64,000 bases of DNA from Rhizobium glycinendophyticum (GTDB lineage Bacteria; Pseudomonadota; Alphaproteobacteria; Rhizobiales; Rhizobiaceae), in the NCBI RefSeq assembly GCF_006443685.1, contig NZ_VFYP01000001.1, positions 2,728,001 to 2,792,000 of the forward strand, written 5' to 3'. Of this stretch, positions 19,888 to 27,768 are shown in pieces. Every line of letters begins with the position of its first letter. Within the stretch, counting starts at the first letter, position 1. The notes under the pieces were generated by a model, which worked only from the letters and a program-made list of their open reading frames with translations, made no database searches and was not told where the DNA came from. Made by a program: the position numbers and the translations under genes.

Positions 19888-20174
19888 ATAGCGCGCGCCT
19901 CGGCAAGAATCCGCTCTCGCATCCGCTCTTTCAAACCGCCCGAGGGGACGATATCCACCCGACAGGGCAACAGATCTTCCAACTCCGCTTGCAGGCCGCC
20001 AAGATCGAAGAGCGTCATGCCCGGAAGTCCATCCACAAGGATGTCCAGGTCGCTGTCCGGTCCATCCTCACCCCGGGCTACAGAACCGAAGACACGGGGG
20101 TTTGTCGCCTTGTGACGTGCTGTCACATCGCGGATCGCTTGCCTGTTCTTCTCCAGCACTTCGGACGGTCGCAT
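19884..20174 (-). CDS. mntA: MntA-type nucleotidyltransferase antitoxin
   Basis: 96 residues with the minimal-nucleotidyltransferase signature GS-x10-D-x-D, seen as GSVARGEDGPDSDLD, and the third acidic residue in CRVDIVP. In type VII toxin-antitoxin systems the MNT protein AMPylates the HepT toxin to silence it. It is the first gene of a run that includes broken hepT, allA, uraH and a phosphoesterase, all joined by 4-base overlaps or two-base gaps. RBS GGGAG lies upstream. Confidence 0.85.
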   Translation of the reverse strand: MRPSEVLEKNRQAIRDVTARHKATNPRVFGSVARGEDGPDSDLDILVDGLPGMTLFDLGGLQAELEDLLPCRVDIVPSGGLKERMRERILAEARAI

Positions 20175-20240
20175 GGCCGATCTCCCTATCCGCGATCATA
20201 GAACAAACGCGAAGCGCGAGGAAGCTCCGCAGCAAGACCC

Positions 20241-20277
20241 CAAAAACGCAAACAGCGCCGGCGTTTCCACCGGCGCT
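20241..20277 (-). terminator. Intrinsic terminator of glnII
   Basis: On the minus strand AGCGCCGG-N8-CCGGCGCT is followed by GTTTGCGTTTTTGG. It starts about 25 bases after the glnII stop. Confidence 0.7.
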
Positions 20278-20302
20278 GCAATCTTAAAGCCTTCGCCTGA
20301 AA

Positions 20303-21343
20303 TCAGGCGGCAGACTTGGCGTAGTCGGCCGTCGGGACTTCGGCGATCGTCTTCAGAACGATCGAGGCGATCTGGTAGGGGCAGCCCTGCGAGTTCGGGC
20401 GGCGATCTTCCAGGTAACCCTTATAGCCGTTGTTGACGAAGGAGTGCGGGACGCGGATCGAGGCACCACGGTCGGCAACGCCGTAGGAGAACTTGTTCCA
20501 CGGAGCCGTCTCGTGCTTGCCGGTCAGGCGCAGGTGGTTGTCCGGACCGTAGACGTCGATGTGCTCCTTCCAGTTCTTCGCAAACGCTGCCATGAGCGCT
20601 TCGAAGTACTCCTTGCCGCCAACTTCACGCATGAACTTGGTGGAGAAGTTGCAATGCATGCCCGAACCGTTCCAGTCGGTATCGCCGAGCGGCTTGCAGT
20701 GGAATTCGACGTCGATGCCATACTTTTCGCAGAGGCGGAGCAGCAGGTAGCGGGCGATCCAGATCTGGTCGGCAGCGCTCTTGGAGCCCTTGCCGAACAC
20801 CTGGAATTCCCACTGGCCCTTGGCCACTTCGGCATTGATGCCTTCGTGGTTGATGCCGGCTTCGAGGCAGAGGTCGAGATGCTCTTCGACGATTTCGCGG
20901 GCGACAGAACCGACGTTCTTGTAGCCGACGCCGGTGTAGTACGGGCCCTGCGGAGCCGGGTAGCCCTGCTCCGGGAAGCCGAGCGGACGGCCGTTTTCGT
21001 AGAAGAAGTATTCCTGTTCGAAGCCGAACCAGGCGCCTTCGTCGTCGAGGATCGTGGCGCGGCTGTTCGACGGATGCGGGGTTACGCCATCCGGCATCAT
21101 GACTTCGCACATGACGAGAGCGCCGTTGGTGCGAGCCGGGTCGGGATAGATGGCGACCGGCTTCAGCACGCAATCAGACGAATGGCCTTCGGCCTGCATC
21201 GTCGAGGAGCCGTCGAAGCCCCAGAGCGGCAGCTGTTCCAGGGTCGGGAAGCTGTCGAATTCCTTGATCTGCGTCTTGCCACGCAGGTTCGCTACCGGCT
21301 TGTAGCCATCGAGCCAGATGTACTCGAGCTTAAACTTGGTCAT
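20303..21343 (-). CDS. glnII: Glutamine synthetase type II (eukaryote-like)
   Basis: Makes glutamine from glutamate, ammonia and ATP in the cytosol. 346 residues, the short GSII length (GSI is about 470). Signature segments: LEYIWLDGYKP and LPLWGFDGSSTMQAEG at the N-terminus, FGFEQEYFFY with the metal-binding Glu, GINHEGINAEVAKGQWEFQV, GSGMHCNFST, the ATP region GKHETAPWNKFSYGVADRGAS (quoted in part) and EDRRPNSQGCPY. An upstream -24/-12 promoter and a TGCAC-N7-GTGCA site indicate NtrC/sigma-54 control, as known for rhizobial glnII. Confidence 0.96.
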   Translation of the reverse strand: MTKFKLEYIWLDGYKPVANLRGKTQIKEFDSFPTLEQLPLWGFDGSSTMQAEGHSSDCVLKPVAIYPDPARTNGALVMCEVMMPDGVTPHPSNSRATILDDEGAWFGFEQEYFFYENGRPLGFPEQGYPAPQGPYYTGVGYKNVGSVAREIVEEHLDLCLEAGINHEGINAEVAKGQWEFQVFGKGSKSAADQIWIARYLLLRLCEKYGIDVEFHCKPLGDTDWNGSGMHCNFSTKFMREVGGKEYFEALMAAFAKNWKEHIDVYGPDNHLRLTGKHETAPWNKFSYGVADRGASIRVPHSFVNNGYKGYLEDRRPNSQGCPYQIASIVLKTIAEVPTADYAKSAA

Positions 21344-21426
21344 GGTGCTCTCTCTTCAGTCTCGCGCCACTCATCGGCGCAACAGAGGGGTGATTCTCCG
21401 GCTTGCCCGGGAGTCCTTCACAAAAA

Positions 21427-21442
21427 TGCAGGAAGCGTGCCA
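21427..21442 (-). promoter_or_regulatory. Sigma-54 promoter of glnII
   Basis: On the minus strand TGGCACG-CTTC-CTGCA matches the consensus TGGCACG-N4-TTGCW with one mismatch and correct GG to GC spacing. It lies 84 bases upstream of the glnII start codon. Confidence 0.75.
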
Positions 21443-21656
21443 ACTCGCAGCACAAGCGGCGGTCGCTCGCGATTTTTTCACCGAAGCGCCCGGAATCCCG
21501 GAAAACAACAGCACTTTCTTAAATAGAAAGATGCAGGATCATGGAACAACGCGGCCTGATTGCGGGTTCATGGCAGGAATCGGCTCAAGAAAGCACAGTG
21601 ATGATCTTAAATTCATCACATTATCTGCGCCATTTGTGCCCATAATTTAGGCATTT

Positions 21657-21673
21657 TGCACTTTTCATGTGCA
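21657..21673. promoter_or_regulatory. Candidate NtrC binding site
   Basis: TGCAC-TTTTCAT-GTGCA has the arm sequence and 7-base centre of NtrC sites. It is about 215 bases upstream of the glnII -24 box and 67 bases upstream of the DUF2735 gene, so it could serve both. Single site; a degenerate half-pair TGCGC-N5-GTGCC lies at 21626-21640. Confidence 0.5.
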
Positions 21674-21739
21674 TTTGATTTTTATCTGTGTTAGGGATGG
21701 AGCATCGAGACAACACTCGGTGAAACGAGAGGTAGTAGC

Positions 21740-21919
21740 ATGACAACGAACATCGTTCGGGAATCGGCGAAGATCTACGAATTCCCGGTGCGTGACCTGG
21801 CCCGCCTCAACGCCATGCGTGAGCGCCAGCAACCGAAGCCCGTGATCTATGAGAGCGGTTCGGCAAGCTGGTATCACGAGGAAGCGATCCGCGAGGCCGA
21901 ACGGGCGCCGAAGCAGTAA
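21740..21919 (+). CDS. DUF2735-type small protein
   Basis: 59 residues starting MTTNIVRESAKIYEFPV, with a central basic stretch and C-terminal SWYHEEAIREAERAPKQ. The SAKIY-x-FPV start is typical of DUF2735, a rhizobial family often found divergent from glnII. GAGAGG lies upstream of the ATG. Sharing a regulatory region with glnII suggests nitrogen control. Function unknown. Confidence 0.75.
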   Translation: MTTNIVRESAKIYEFPVRDLARLNAMRERQQPKPVIYESGSASWYHEEAIREAERAPKQ

Positions 21920-21935
21920 ACGCCGACACGGCGAC

Positions 21936-21962
21936 AAAAAAGCCGCCCGCATTGCGGACGGC
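21936..21962 (-). terminator. Terminator for the uraD-alc transcript
   Basis: On the minus strand GCCGTCCGC-AAT-GCGGGCGGC (one mismatch) is followed by six T. It lies about 55 bases after the alc stop. Confidence 0.65.
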
Positions 21963-21976
21963 GTCAAGCATGCGAC

Positions 21977-22001
21977 GAGCGGGCCTTATGCCCGCTCTTT
22001 T
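21977..22001 (+). terminator. Terminator for the DUF2735 gene
   Basis: GAGCGGGC-CTTAT-GCCCGCTC, a perfect 8-bp stem, followed by TTTTCGTTT on the plus strand. Confidence 0.75.
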
Positions 22002-22017
22002 CGTTTCTACTCTGGTT

Positions 22018-23040
22018 TTAGGCCTTAGTGCCGAAGAGGCGCAGGCGCATCACGCCGCCATCCGGATGCATGGCGATCCGCACATGCGTCACCGGCCCGA
22101 TCTTCTGCACCTGATCGCCCTCATAAAAATGCTCGGCATCCATCTGCATCTTCTGACGCGTCAGGATCGGCTTCCACTGCTCGGACGCGGCAATCTCCGC
22201 TTCCGAGAAGGTGTCGCCTGCGTCCGGCAGATAGGCGCCGAGCAGTTCGCAGGTGTCCGGGTAATTGCCCTTGTAGAAATGCGTGTCGATCAGCACCCGG
22301 TTGATGACGCCGGCATGGCCAAGCCGGATGATCGCCCAATCATGGCCCGGGCCACGACGGCGCTTGGTCTCCCAGCCGTCCCCCATATTGGTACCACGGC
22401 CCGGCGACAGGATCTTGTCGGGATGGCCGTAATGCGCGTCAGACCAGGCCAGCGATTTGGCGCCGTGAAAGATATAGGCGAGATCGATCTCTTCCGAAGC
22501 GCCGACCTTCGACCAGTCGAAATGGGCCGCACCATAGACACGCAGGCGCGCCACGCCACCATCGGGATAGATGTGGAGGCGCAGATGCGTCCAGACCTTC
22601 GAGGTATCGGCATTGGCAAAGAAATGCTGCGCCGAGGCCCCAAGGGGTGACTTCGCAACCAGTTCGGTCCACACGGTCGCGTCGGTCGGGTCGCCGCTCT
22701 CGACAAAAGCGGCCTCTATCGAGCCATGCGGCGGATAGTTTCCGGTGAAGAAGCGAGTATCGACGTCGAAACCGAAGATACGGCCCGGCATGGCGAGCCG
22801 GATGACGCAGAAGTCATGCCCCGGCACGCGCTTGCGGCGGCTTTCCCAGCCGTCCATGTATTTGCCGTTGTCGTCATAGAGATCCGGGTCGAATGTCGCC
22901 GGATCGTCGTTCAGCATGCGCGAGACCGGCGCGAAGAACTCGTCAGTCGAGAAGACGCCGGTCGCACCGAGGCGCGCGGAGGCAAGGTTGACGGCGCCGG
23001 CAGCGAAATCCGGCAGGACGACGGTCGAGGTCTCAAGCAT
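22018..23040 (-). CDS. alc: Allantoicase
   Basis: Hydrolyses allantoate to ureidoglycolate and urea. 340 residues made of two similar allantoicase repeats: the first with MDGWESRRKRVPGHDF, FDVDTRFFTGNYPP and LRLHIYPDGGVARLRVYG, the second with GDGWETKRRRGPGHDW, IDTHFYKGNYPD and VRIAMHPDGGVMRLRLFG. The internal duplication is visible directly. Start at ATG 23040, one base downstream of the uraD stop on the minus strand; a longer frame to 23151 overlaps uraD and is not needed. Confidence 0.95.
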   Translation of the reverse strand: MLETSTVVLPDFAAGAVNLASARLGATGVFSTDEFFAPVSRMLNDDPATFDPDLYDDNGKYMDGWESRRKRVPGHDFCVIRLAMPGRIFGFDVDTRFFTGNYPPHGSIEAAFVESGDPTDATVWTELVAKSPLGASAQHFFANADTSKVWTHLRLHIYPDGGVARLRVYGAAHFDWSKVGASEEIDLAYIFHGAKSLAWSDAHYGHPDKILSPGRGTNMGDGWETKRRRGPGHDWAIIRLGHAGVINRVLIDTHFYKGNYPDTCELLGAYLPDAGDTFSEAEIAASEQWKPILTRQKMQMDAEHFYEGDQVQKIGPVTHVRIAMHPDGGVMRLRLFGTKA

Positions 23041-23041
23041 G

Positions 23042-23539
23042 TCAGTGTGTCTCCGGAAGCAGGCTTTCGAGACGAAGCCTGGCGATTTTTTCCACCTGCT
23101 GGCAGGCGGTATCGAATTCTTGTTCGCGGCTGTTGGAGATCCGCGTCTCAAATGCGGCGAGAATGTCGTCCCTGCTCAAGCCCTTGACCGCGATGATGAA
23201 GGGAAAGCCGAATTTCTCGACATAATTAGTGTTGAGCTCGGTGAAGCGGGCGTGCTCGTCAGCGCTCAGGCGATCGAGACCGGCGCCAGCCTGTTCGCGC
23301 TTGCTGTCTTCCGTGAGTTCGCCGGCGATGGCGAGCTTGCCGGCGAGATCCGGATGTGCCCGCAACACCCCGAGGCGCTCCTCCTGGCTGGAGGTTCGAA
23401 ACATCATCGCCATCGCATCATGCACGTCGAGGGCCGTCAGCGGCTCCGCAATCATCCCGGCATCATAGGCACGCTCCGCGATGAAGGGCGAATGCTCGAA
23501 CACCCCGCCGAAACGTTGAACGAAGTCCGCTCTGTCCAT
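23042..23539 (-). CDS. uraD: OHCU decarboxylase
   Basis: Decarboxylates 2-oxo-4-hydroxy-4-carboxy-5-ureidoimidazoline to S-allantoin, the step after UraH. 165 residues, all-helical family, with the conserved AHPDLAGK (active-site region), SKREQAGAGLDRLS and KFGFPFIIAVKGLS. Operon with alc, one base apart. Here uraD is linked to alc rather than to puuE, which is at 29287. Confidence 0.94.
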   Translation of the reverse strand: MDRADFVQRFGGVFEHSPFIAERAYDAGMIAEPLTALDVHDAMAMMFRTSSQEERLGVLRAHPDLAGKLAIAGELTEDSKREQAGAGLDRLSADEHARFTELNTNYVEKFGFPFIIAVKGLSRDDILAAFETRISNSREQEFDTACQQVEKIARLRLESLLPETH

Positions 23540-23769
23540 GCCGTCGATCCAGTTTCATGTAAGGCCGCAGCACAGTAAGCCGCAGCAGGGAGGGCCCGTC
23601 CGCCATTCGGCGAAGCAGTTGACGACAAGGATTAGCCGACCCCCCTGTTCTTGTCGAGTTTCTCAAAAAGATAGGCACTTTCAACGCGGGCGGCAGCAAA
23701 CCCCGCTTGTCCGGGCACTATTTCGACCTATCTTGAATGTGCTTCCATCATATCTCGAAAGGATATTTC

Positions 23770-24819
23770 ATGCCGATAGCCAAGGGCTATGCTGCAACCG
23801 ATGCCTCCAAGCCATTGGTTCCCTTCACCTTCGAGCGTCGCGAGCCGAATGACGACGACGTGGTGATCGACATCAAGTTCTCCGGCATCTGCCATTCTGA
23901 TATCCACCAGGCGCGCAACGAATGGGGCAACTCCACCTATCCCATGGTGCCGGGTCACGAGATTGCCGGCGTGGTCACCGCAGTCGGTTCGAAGGTCACG
24001 CAGTTCAAAGTCGGCGACCGCGTCGGCGTCGGCTGCTTCGTCGACAGTTGCGTCCATTGCGAGAGCCGCAATGTCGATCTCGAACAGTATATGCCGGGCG
24101 TCGTGCCGACCTATAACGGCTTCGAGGCCGACGGCGTGACGCCGACCTATGGCGGCTATTCGAACACCATCACCGTGAAGGAAGGCTATGTGCTCTCCAT
24201 CCCGGACAACCTGCCGCTCGACAAGGCAGCACCCTTGCTCTGCGCCGGGATCACGCTCTATTCGCCGCTCGTGCACTGGAAGGCCGGCCCTGGCAAGAAA
24301 GTCGCGATCGTCGGCATGGGCGGCCTTGGCCATATGGGCGTGAAGATCGGTGCAGCCCTCGGCGCCGAGATCACCGTGCTCAGCCAGAGCCTGTCGAAGA
24401 AGGACGACGGCATCGCCTTCGGCGCCAAGGATTACTACGCCACCGCCGACAAGGAGACCTTCAAGAAGCTCGCCGGCACCTTCGACCTGATCATCTGCAC
24501 CGTCGGCACCGAGATCGACTGGAACGCCTATCTGAACCTGTTGAAGATCGACGGCGCGCTGGTTCTGGTCGGTCTGCCGGAAAACCCGGTTCCCGTCCAT
24601 GCCTTCTCGCTGGTCATGGGCCGCCGCTCGCTCGCCGGCTCCTCGATCGGCTCGATCAAGGAGACACAGGAAATGCTCGACTTCTGCGGCAAGCACAACA
24701 TCACGCCGGAGATCGAGATCATCGACATCCAGCAGGTGAACGAGGCCTATGAGCGCGTCATCAAGAGCGACGTCCGCTACCGCTTCGTCATCGACATCGC
24801 GAGCCTCGACAAGGCTTGA
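23770..24819 (+). CDS. Zinc-type alcohol/aldehyde dehydrogenase (YahK/CAD group)
   Basis: 349-residue NAD(P)-dependent medium-chain dehydrogenase that probably reduces aldehydes. Catalytic zinc site residues are in [13 protein letters not shown] and GHEIAG, and the cofactor motif is GMGGLGHMG. In the structural-zinc loop only CVHC remains; the later positions read [11 protein letters not shown] where Cys is usual, so that zinc is probably absent, a feature I recall from related rhizobial proteins. Start at 23770 with AAAGGA upstream. Monocistronic, 230 bases after the divergent uraD. Confidence 0.85.
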   Translation: MPIAKGYAATDASKPLVPFTFERREPNDDDVVIDIKFSGICHSDIHQARNEWGNSTYPMVPGHEIAGVVTAVGSKVTQFKVGDRVGVGCFVDSCVHCESRNVDLEQYMPGVVPTYNGFEADGVTPTYGGYSNTITVKEGYVLSIPDNLPLDKAAPLLCAGITLYSPLVHWKAGPGKKVAIVGMGGLGHMGVKIGAALGAEITVLSQSLSKKDDGIAFGAKDYYATADKETFKKLAGTFDLIICTVGTEIDWNAYLNLLKIDGALVLVGLPENPVPVHAFSLVMGRRSLAGSSIGSIKETQEMLDFCGKHNITPEIEIIDIQQVNEAYERVIKSDVRYRFVIDIASLDKA

Positions 24820-24825
24820 AAGCCT

Positions 24826-25311
24826 TCAGCTCCGGCGTCCTGAAAGGGACGTGACGGGATGGCAAACCATGGCGGTGCCGGCTTCTTCCGGCACCGCAAC
24901 CGATTTCGACGTGTTCCGACGGGCACTCGAGGACACACGCAGCAGGCGCTGAAACTTCGGGCAGTCCATGTGCTGCTCTGCCTTGCAATCGGCCACATGC
25001 CGCAATGCGTTTCGCAGCGTCGTCAGCTTGCGGATCTGCGCGTCCAATTGATCGGCCTTGCCATGCAGGGTCAGCCGCGAGAGTTCCGGCAGACCGTCGG
25101 GGCCAAACATGCCCCGCATCTCCTCCAGCGAGAAGCCCGCCGTCTTGCCGAGTGCAATCAGAGAAAGCTGCATGAGTGCACGCGGCTCGAACTGGCGGCG
25201 AAGCCCGTGCCGGGCGACCGACCGGATGAGACCCACCTCCTCGTAGTAGCGCAGCGTTGCAGCCGAGACCCCTGCTCGGCGCGCCAGTTCGCCGATATCA
25301 AGCAATTTCAT
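24826..25311 (-). CDS. MerR-family transcriptional regulator
   Basis: 161 residues. The N-terminal MerR domain is clear (MKLLDIGELARRAGVSAATL, RYYEEVGLI), followed by a coiled-coil dimer helix and a C-terminal tail with CKAEQHMDC. It lacks the tight four-Cys iron-sulfur motif of SoxR. Start at 25311 because the MerR fold begins at MKLLDIG. Divergent from an MFS transporter with a dyad between them, so it probably controls that transporter. Convergent with the alcohol dehydrogenase, six bases between ends. Confidence 0.85.
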   Translation of the reverse strand: MKLLDIGELARRAGVSAATLRYYEEVGLIRSVARHGLRRQFEPRALMQLSLIALGKTAGFSLEEMRGMFGPDGLPELSRLTLHGKADQLDAQIRKLTTLRNALRHVADCKAEQHMDCPKFQRLLRVSSSARRNTSKSVAVPEEAGTAMVCHPVTSLSGRRS

Positions 25312-25313
25312 CC

Positions 25314-25336
25314 TTGACCTCAAGTTGACTTGAAGT
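25314..25336. promoter_or_regulatory. MerR/SoxR-like operator
   Basis: Dyad TCAAGT-TG-ACTTGA at 25320-25333 inside CCTCAAGTTGACTTGAAG, close to the SoxR-box pattern. It lies between the MerR and MFS starts, right after a TTGACC -35-like hexamer. Confidence 0.55.
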
Positions 25337-25379
25337 GGCAGGCTATTCTTCTCCCTTCCCTCAGACAACGAGAAACGTC

Positions 25380-26795
25380 ATGAAACTCCCTTCTTTGGCC
25401 TTCAGAAATCCTGAACTGGTCGTTCTTGCCGGCAGCATGCTGGTCGGGTCGCTCGGCATCAGCCTTGCGACGGTTGCGCTGCCTGCTTTGGCAAGGGCAT
25501 TTTCGGCCGCCATCCCGTCGGTGCAGTGGGTCATCATCGCCTACCTCGTCGCCGTCACCGCCAGCATTGTGGCGCTTGGCAGATTGGCCGACATCATCGG
25601 CCAGACCCGGGTCCTGATCCTCGGTCTGGCGCTCTTTGCGGGGTCATCATTGGCCTGCGCGCTTGCCCCGTCGATCTCAAGCCTGGTCGTGGCCCGTGTT
25701 TTCCAGGGCATCGGCGGGGCGGTGCTGATGGCTCTGCCGGTCTCGATGATCCGCACGGTCGTCGTAAAGGAAAAGACGGGCTCGGCCATGGGCCTGCTCG
25801 GCACGATGTCGGCCGTGGGCACGGCGCTGGGCCCGTCGCTTGGAGGTCTGACAATCGAACGATACGGCTGGAGTGCGGGCTTCTTGGCGGTCGGCCTTTT
25901 GGCATGCATGCTTCTCACGATGGCCATCGCCACCTTCGCCGGGCGCTCCAGCGCGGAGAAGACGGCTCCCGGATCGATCGATTGGCTGGGCAGCATATTA
26001 CTGGCGCTCGCTCTGTCGACCTATGCGTTGTCGATGACCTCAGGGAATGGCCCATTAGATGCCCGGGCACTTCTTCCCATCACGGCGGTGCTGTTTGCCC
26101 TTTTTGCCTGGCGCCAGAAGGCCGCGGCAAGCCCGCTCGTGCCTGTCGCCCTTGTCGCCAACCGGCGCATTGGCCTCTCCCTGGGAATGAATCTCCTCGT
26201 CACCACCGTGATGATGTCGACACTGGTCGTCGGGCCCTACATGCTGTCGCTCGGTCTCGGGCTCGGTGAGGCCTCGATCGGACTTGTGATGGCCGTCGGA
26301 CCGCTGACCTCCGCAGTGTCTGGGGTTCCGTCCGGCCGTCTGACCGACCGGTACGGCGCGGCACGCATGGTGCCGCTTGGCCTTCTGCAGATCATCATTG
26401 GCCTCGCTGCGCTCGCCATCCTGCCACGCCTGCTCGGGGTCTGGGGTTACGGCCTCACTCTGGTTCTGCTCACGCCGGGTTTCCAGATCTTCCTTGCCGC
26501 CAACAATACCGTCACGATGCAAACCGTGGCCGAGGATAAACGCGGCGTGCTCTCGGGGCTGCTCGGCCTGTCGCGCAATCTCGGCTTCGTCACCGGCGCA
26601 TCGGCAATGTCGGCGCTGTTTGCCTACAACCTCGGCCCAGCGGAACGCGCCGCAACCGACCCGACGTTGATCGCACACGCCTTCACGGGCACGTTCCTGA
26701 TGGCCACAGCCCTGCCCCTCCTCGCCTTGCTCGCCGATCTCTTCAGGCCTCGACTGGCCGAAACCGACCGCGAACAGCAACAAGAGGCTCGTTGA
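25380..26795 (+). CDS. MFS drug transporter (DHA2/14-helix type)
   Basis: 471 residues with about fourteen hydrophobic helices. Family motifs are GSLGISLATVALPALARAF near the N-terminus, the loop GRLADIIGQTRVL (motif A), VARVFQGIGGAVLMALPVS (motif B), GTALGPSLGG (motif C) and SGRLTDRYGAARM. Such proteins export drugs or toxic compounds with proton exchange. Likely target of the divergent MerR regulator. The start at 25380 follows the operator region directly. Confidence 0.87.
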   Translation: MKLPSLAFRNPELVVLAGSMLVGSLGISLATVALPALARAFSAAIPSVQWVIIAYLVAVTASIVALGRLADIIGQTRVLILGLALFAGSSLACALAPSISSLVVARVFQGIGGAVLMALPVSMIRTVVVKEKTGSAMGLLGTMSAVGTALGPSLGGLTIERYGWSAGFLAVGLLACMLLTMAIATFAGRSSAEKTAPGSIDWLGSILLALALSTYALSMTSGNGPLDARALLPITAVLFALFAWRQKAAASPLVPVALVANRRIGLSLGMNLLVTTVMMSTLVVGPYMLSLGLGLGEASIGLVMAVGPLTSAVSGVPSGRLTDRYGAARMVPLGLLQIIIGLAALAILPRLLGVWGYGLTLVLLTPGFQIFLAANNTVTMQTVAEDKRGVLSGLLGLSRNLGFVTGASAMSALFAYNLGPAERAATDPTLIAHAFTGTFLMATALPLLALLADLFRPRLAETDREQQQEAR

Positions 26796-26798
26796 GCC

Positions 26799-27656
26799 TC
26801 AAACCTGCAACTGATACCCATTCCGCTCCGGGAACGGCCAATCCGCAAGCAGGGCCATATCCGGCCGATAAATCTCCACCTTGAGCGGATAACACTTCGC
26901 CACATCGCTAGAATGGCTCGCGCTGCAATCGCCACCCGGGCAGGCCGAGAGCGCGCCCAAGAGATCGATCTCCGCAAACATCTCCAGAAAGTCGCCGGGA
27001 CGCACCGGGCTCGCCTTCATGAAATACTGCTGCGTATCGCGGGTAAAACCGGTGCACATGAAGACGTTCAAGACGTCATGCACATGCGGCTCGGCGGCCT
27101 TGATGTCGAAGCCCTGATGCTGCGACAGCGCCCGGCAGAGGTTCGAATGGCAGCAATGATGATAGTCGCCGCCGGAGAGCAGCCGGTTGGTATAGGGATC
27201 GCAGCGCGTGCCGATCACGTCATGCACCCCGCCGCCGAATTCGTCGAACCCATACCAACCGAGCGTATCATGGCTGATCGTCGCCATAGGTCTGAGCGAC
27301 GGCAGGTTGCTCCAGAGACGGTTGCCGGTCGTGACATGGGTGGCATGCAGCGCCCGTGTCTTGCCCGAAAAGAAGCGCTCTGAGAGATCATTGGCGTTCC
27401 ACAGGTTGAGGTCGCCGACCTGCGGCCCCTCCACGCTGACGATGCGAAAGAAATGGCCCTTGGGCACCTCGAACGTGTTGCCCTCGCGCGGCTCAATGAT
27501 CACCTCGCCGACCTTTTCCATCGTCCCCCGCGCCCGCTCCAGAATGCTCATGTCGGGTGCTTTCAACGACTCGACGGGATAGCAGACGACGGGTTTTACC
27601 GCCCGGCGGGCAGCCGCATCGGCGGGAACGGGGATGTTGGCGTTCAAGGGGGACAT
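26799..27656 (-). CDS. DUF1989 protein (urea carboxylase-associated / carboxyguanidine deiminase family)
   Basis: 285 residues. The family core is visible: FEVPKGHFFRIVSVEGPQVG, DLNLWNANDLSERF, HDVIGTRCDPYTN, HHCCHSNLC and the Cys-rich end SACPGGDCSA. Known members include the two CgdAB subunits that remove ammonia from carboxyguanidine; these occur in pairs next to urea carboxylase, whereas this is a single gene without one in the window. It ends four bases from the MFS stop and is divergent from a LysR gene. A role in urea or ureide handling is plausible but unproven. Confidence 0.75.
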   Translation of the reverse strand: MSPLNANIPVPADAAARRAVKPVVCYPVESLKAPDMSILERARGTMEKVGEVIIEPREGNTFEVPKGHFFRIVSVEGPQVGDLNLWNANDLSERFFSGKTRALHATHVTTGNRLWSNLPSLRPMATISHDTLGWYGFDEFGGGVHDVIGTRCDPYTNRLLSGGDYHHCCHSNLCRALSQHQGFDIKAAEPHVHDVLNVFMCTGFTRDTQQYFMKASPVRPGDFLEMFAEIDLLGALSACPGGDCSASHSSDVAKCYPLKVEIYRPDMALLADWPFPERNGYQLQV

Positions 27657-27732
27657 GGGAGGCTCCGAAACGGCATCAGGATGGAAGCCGCAGGGTGCCC
27701 CACAGCCTGCCTTATGACAACAGCCTCCCTCC

Positions 27733-27747
27733 TTGCCCCATGAGCAA
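27733..27747. promoter_or_regulatory. LysR-type box
   Basis: TTGC-N7-GCAA contains the T-N11-A dyad of LysR regulators. It lies 21 bases before the LysR gene and about 76 bases before the divergent DUF1989 gene, so it may serve both. Confidence 0.45.
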
Positions 27748-27768
27748 GTCTGGCTTAGTCATGAGCAC

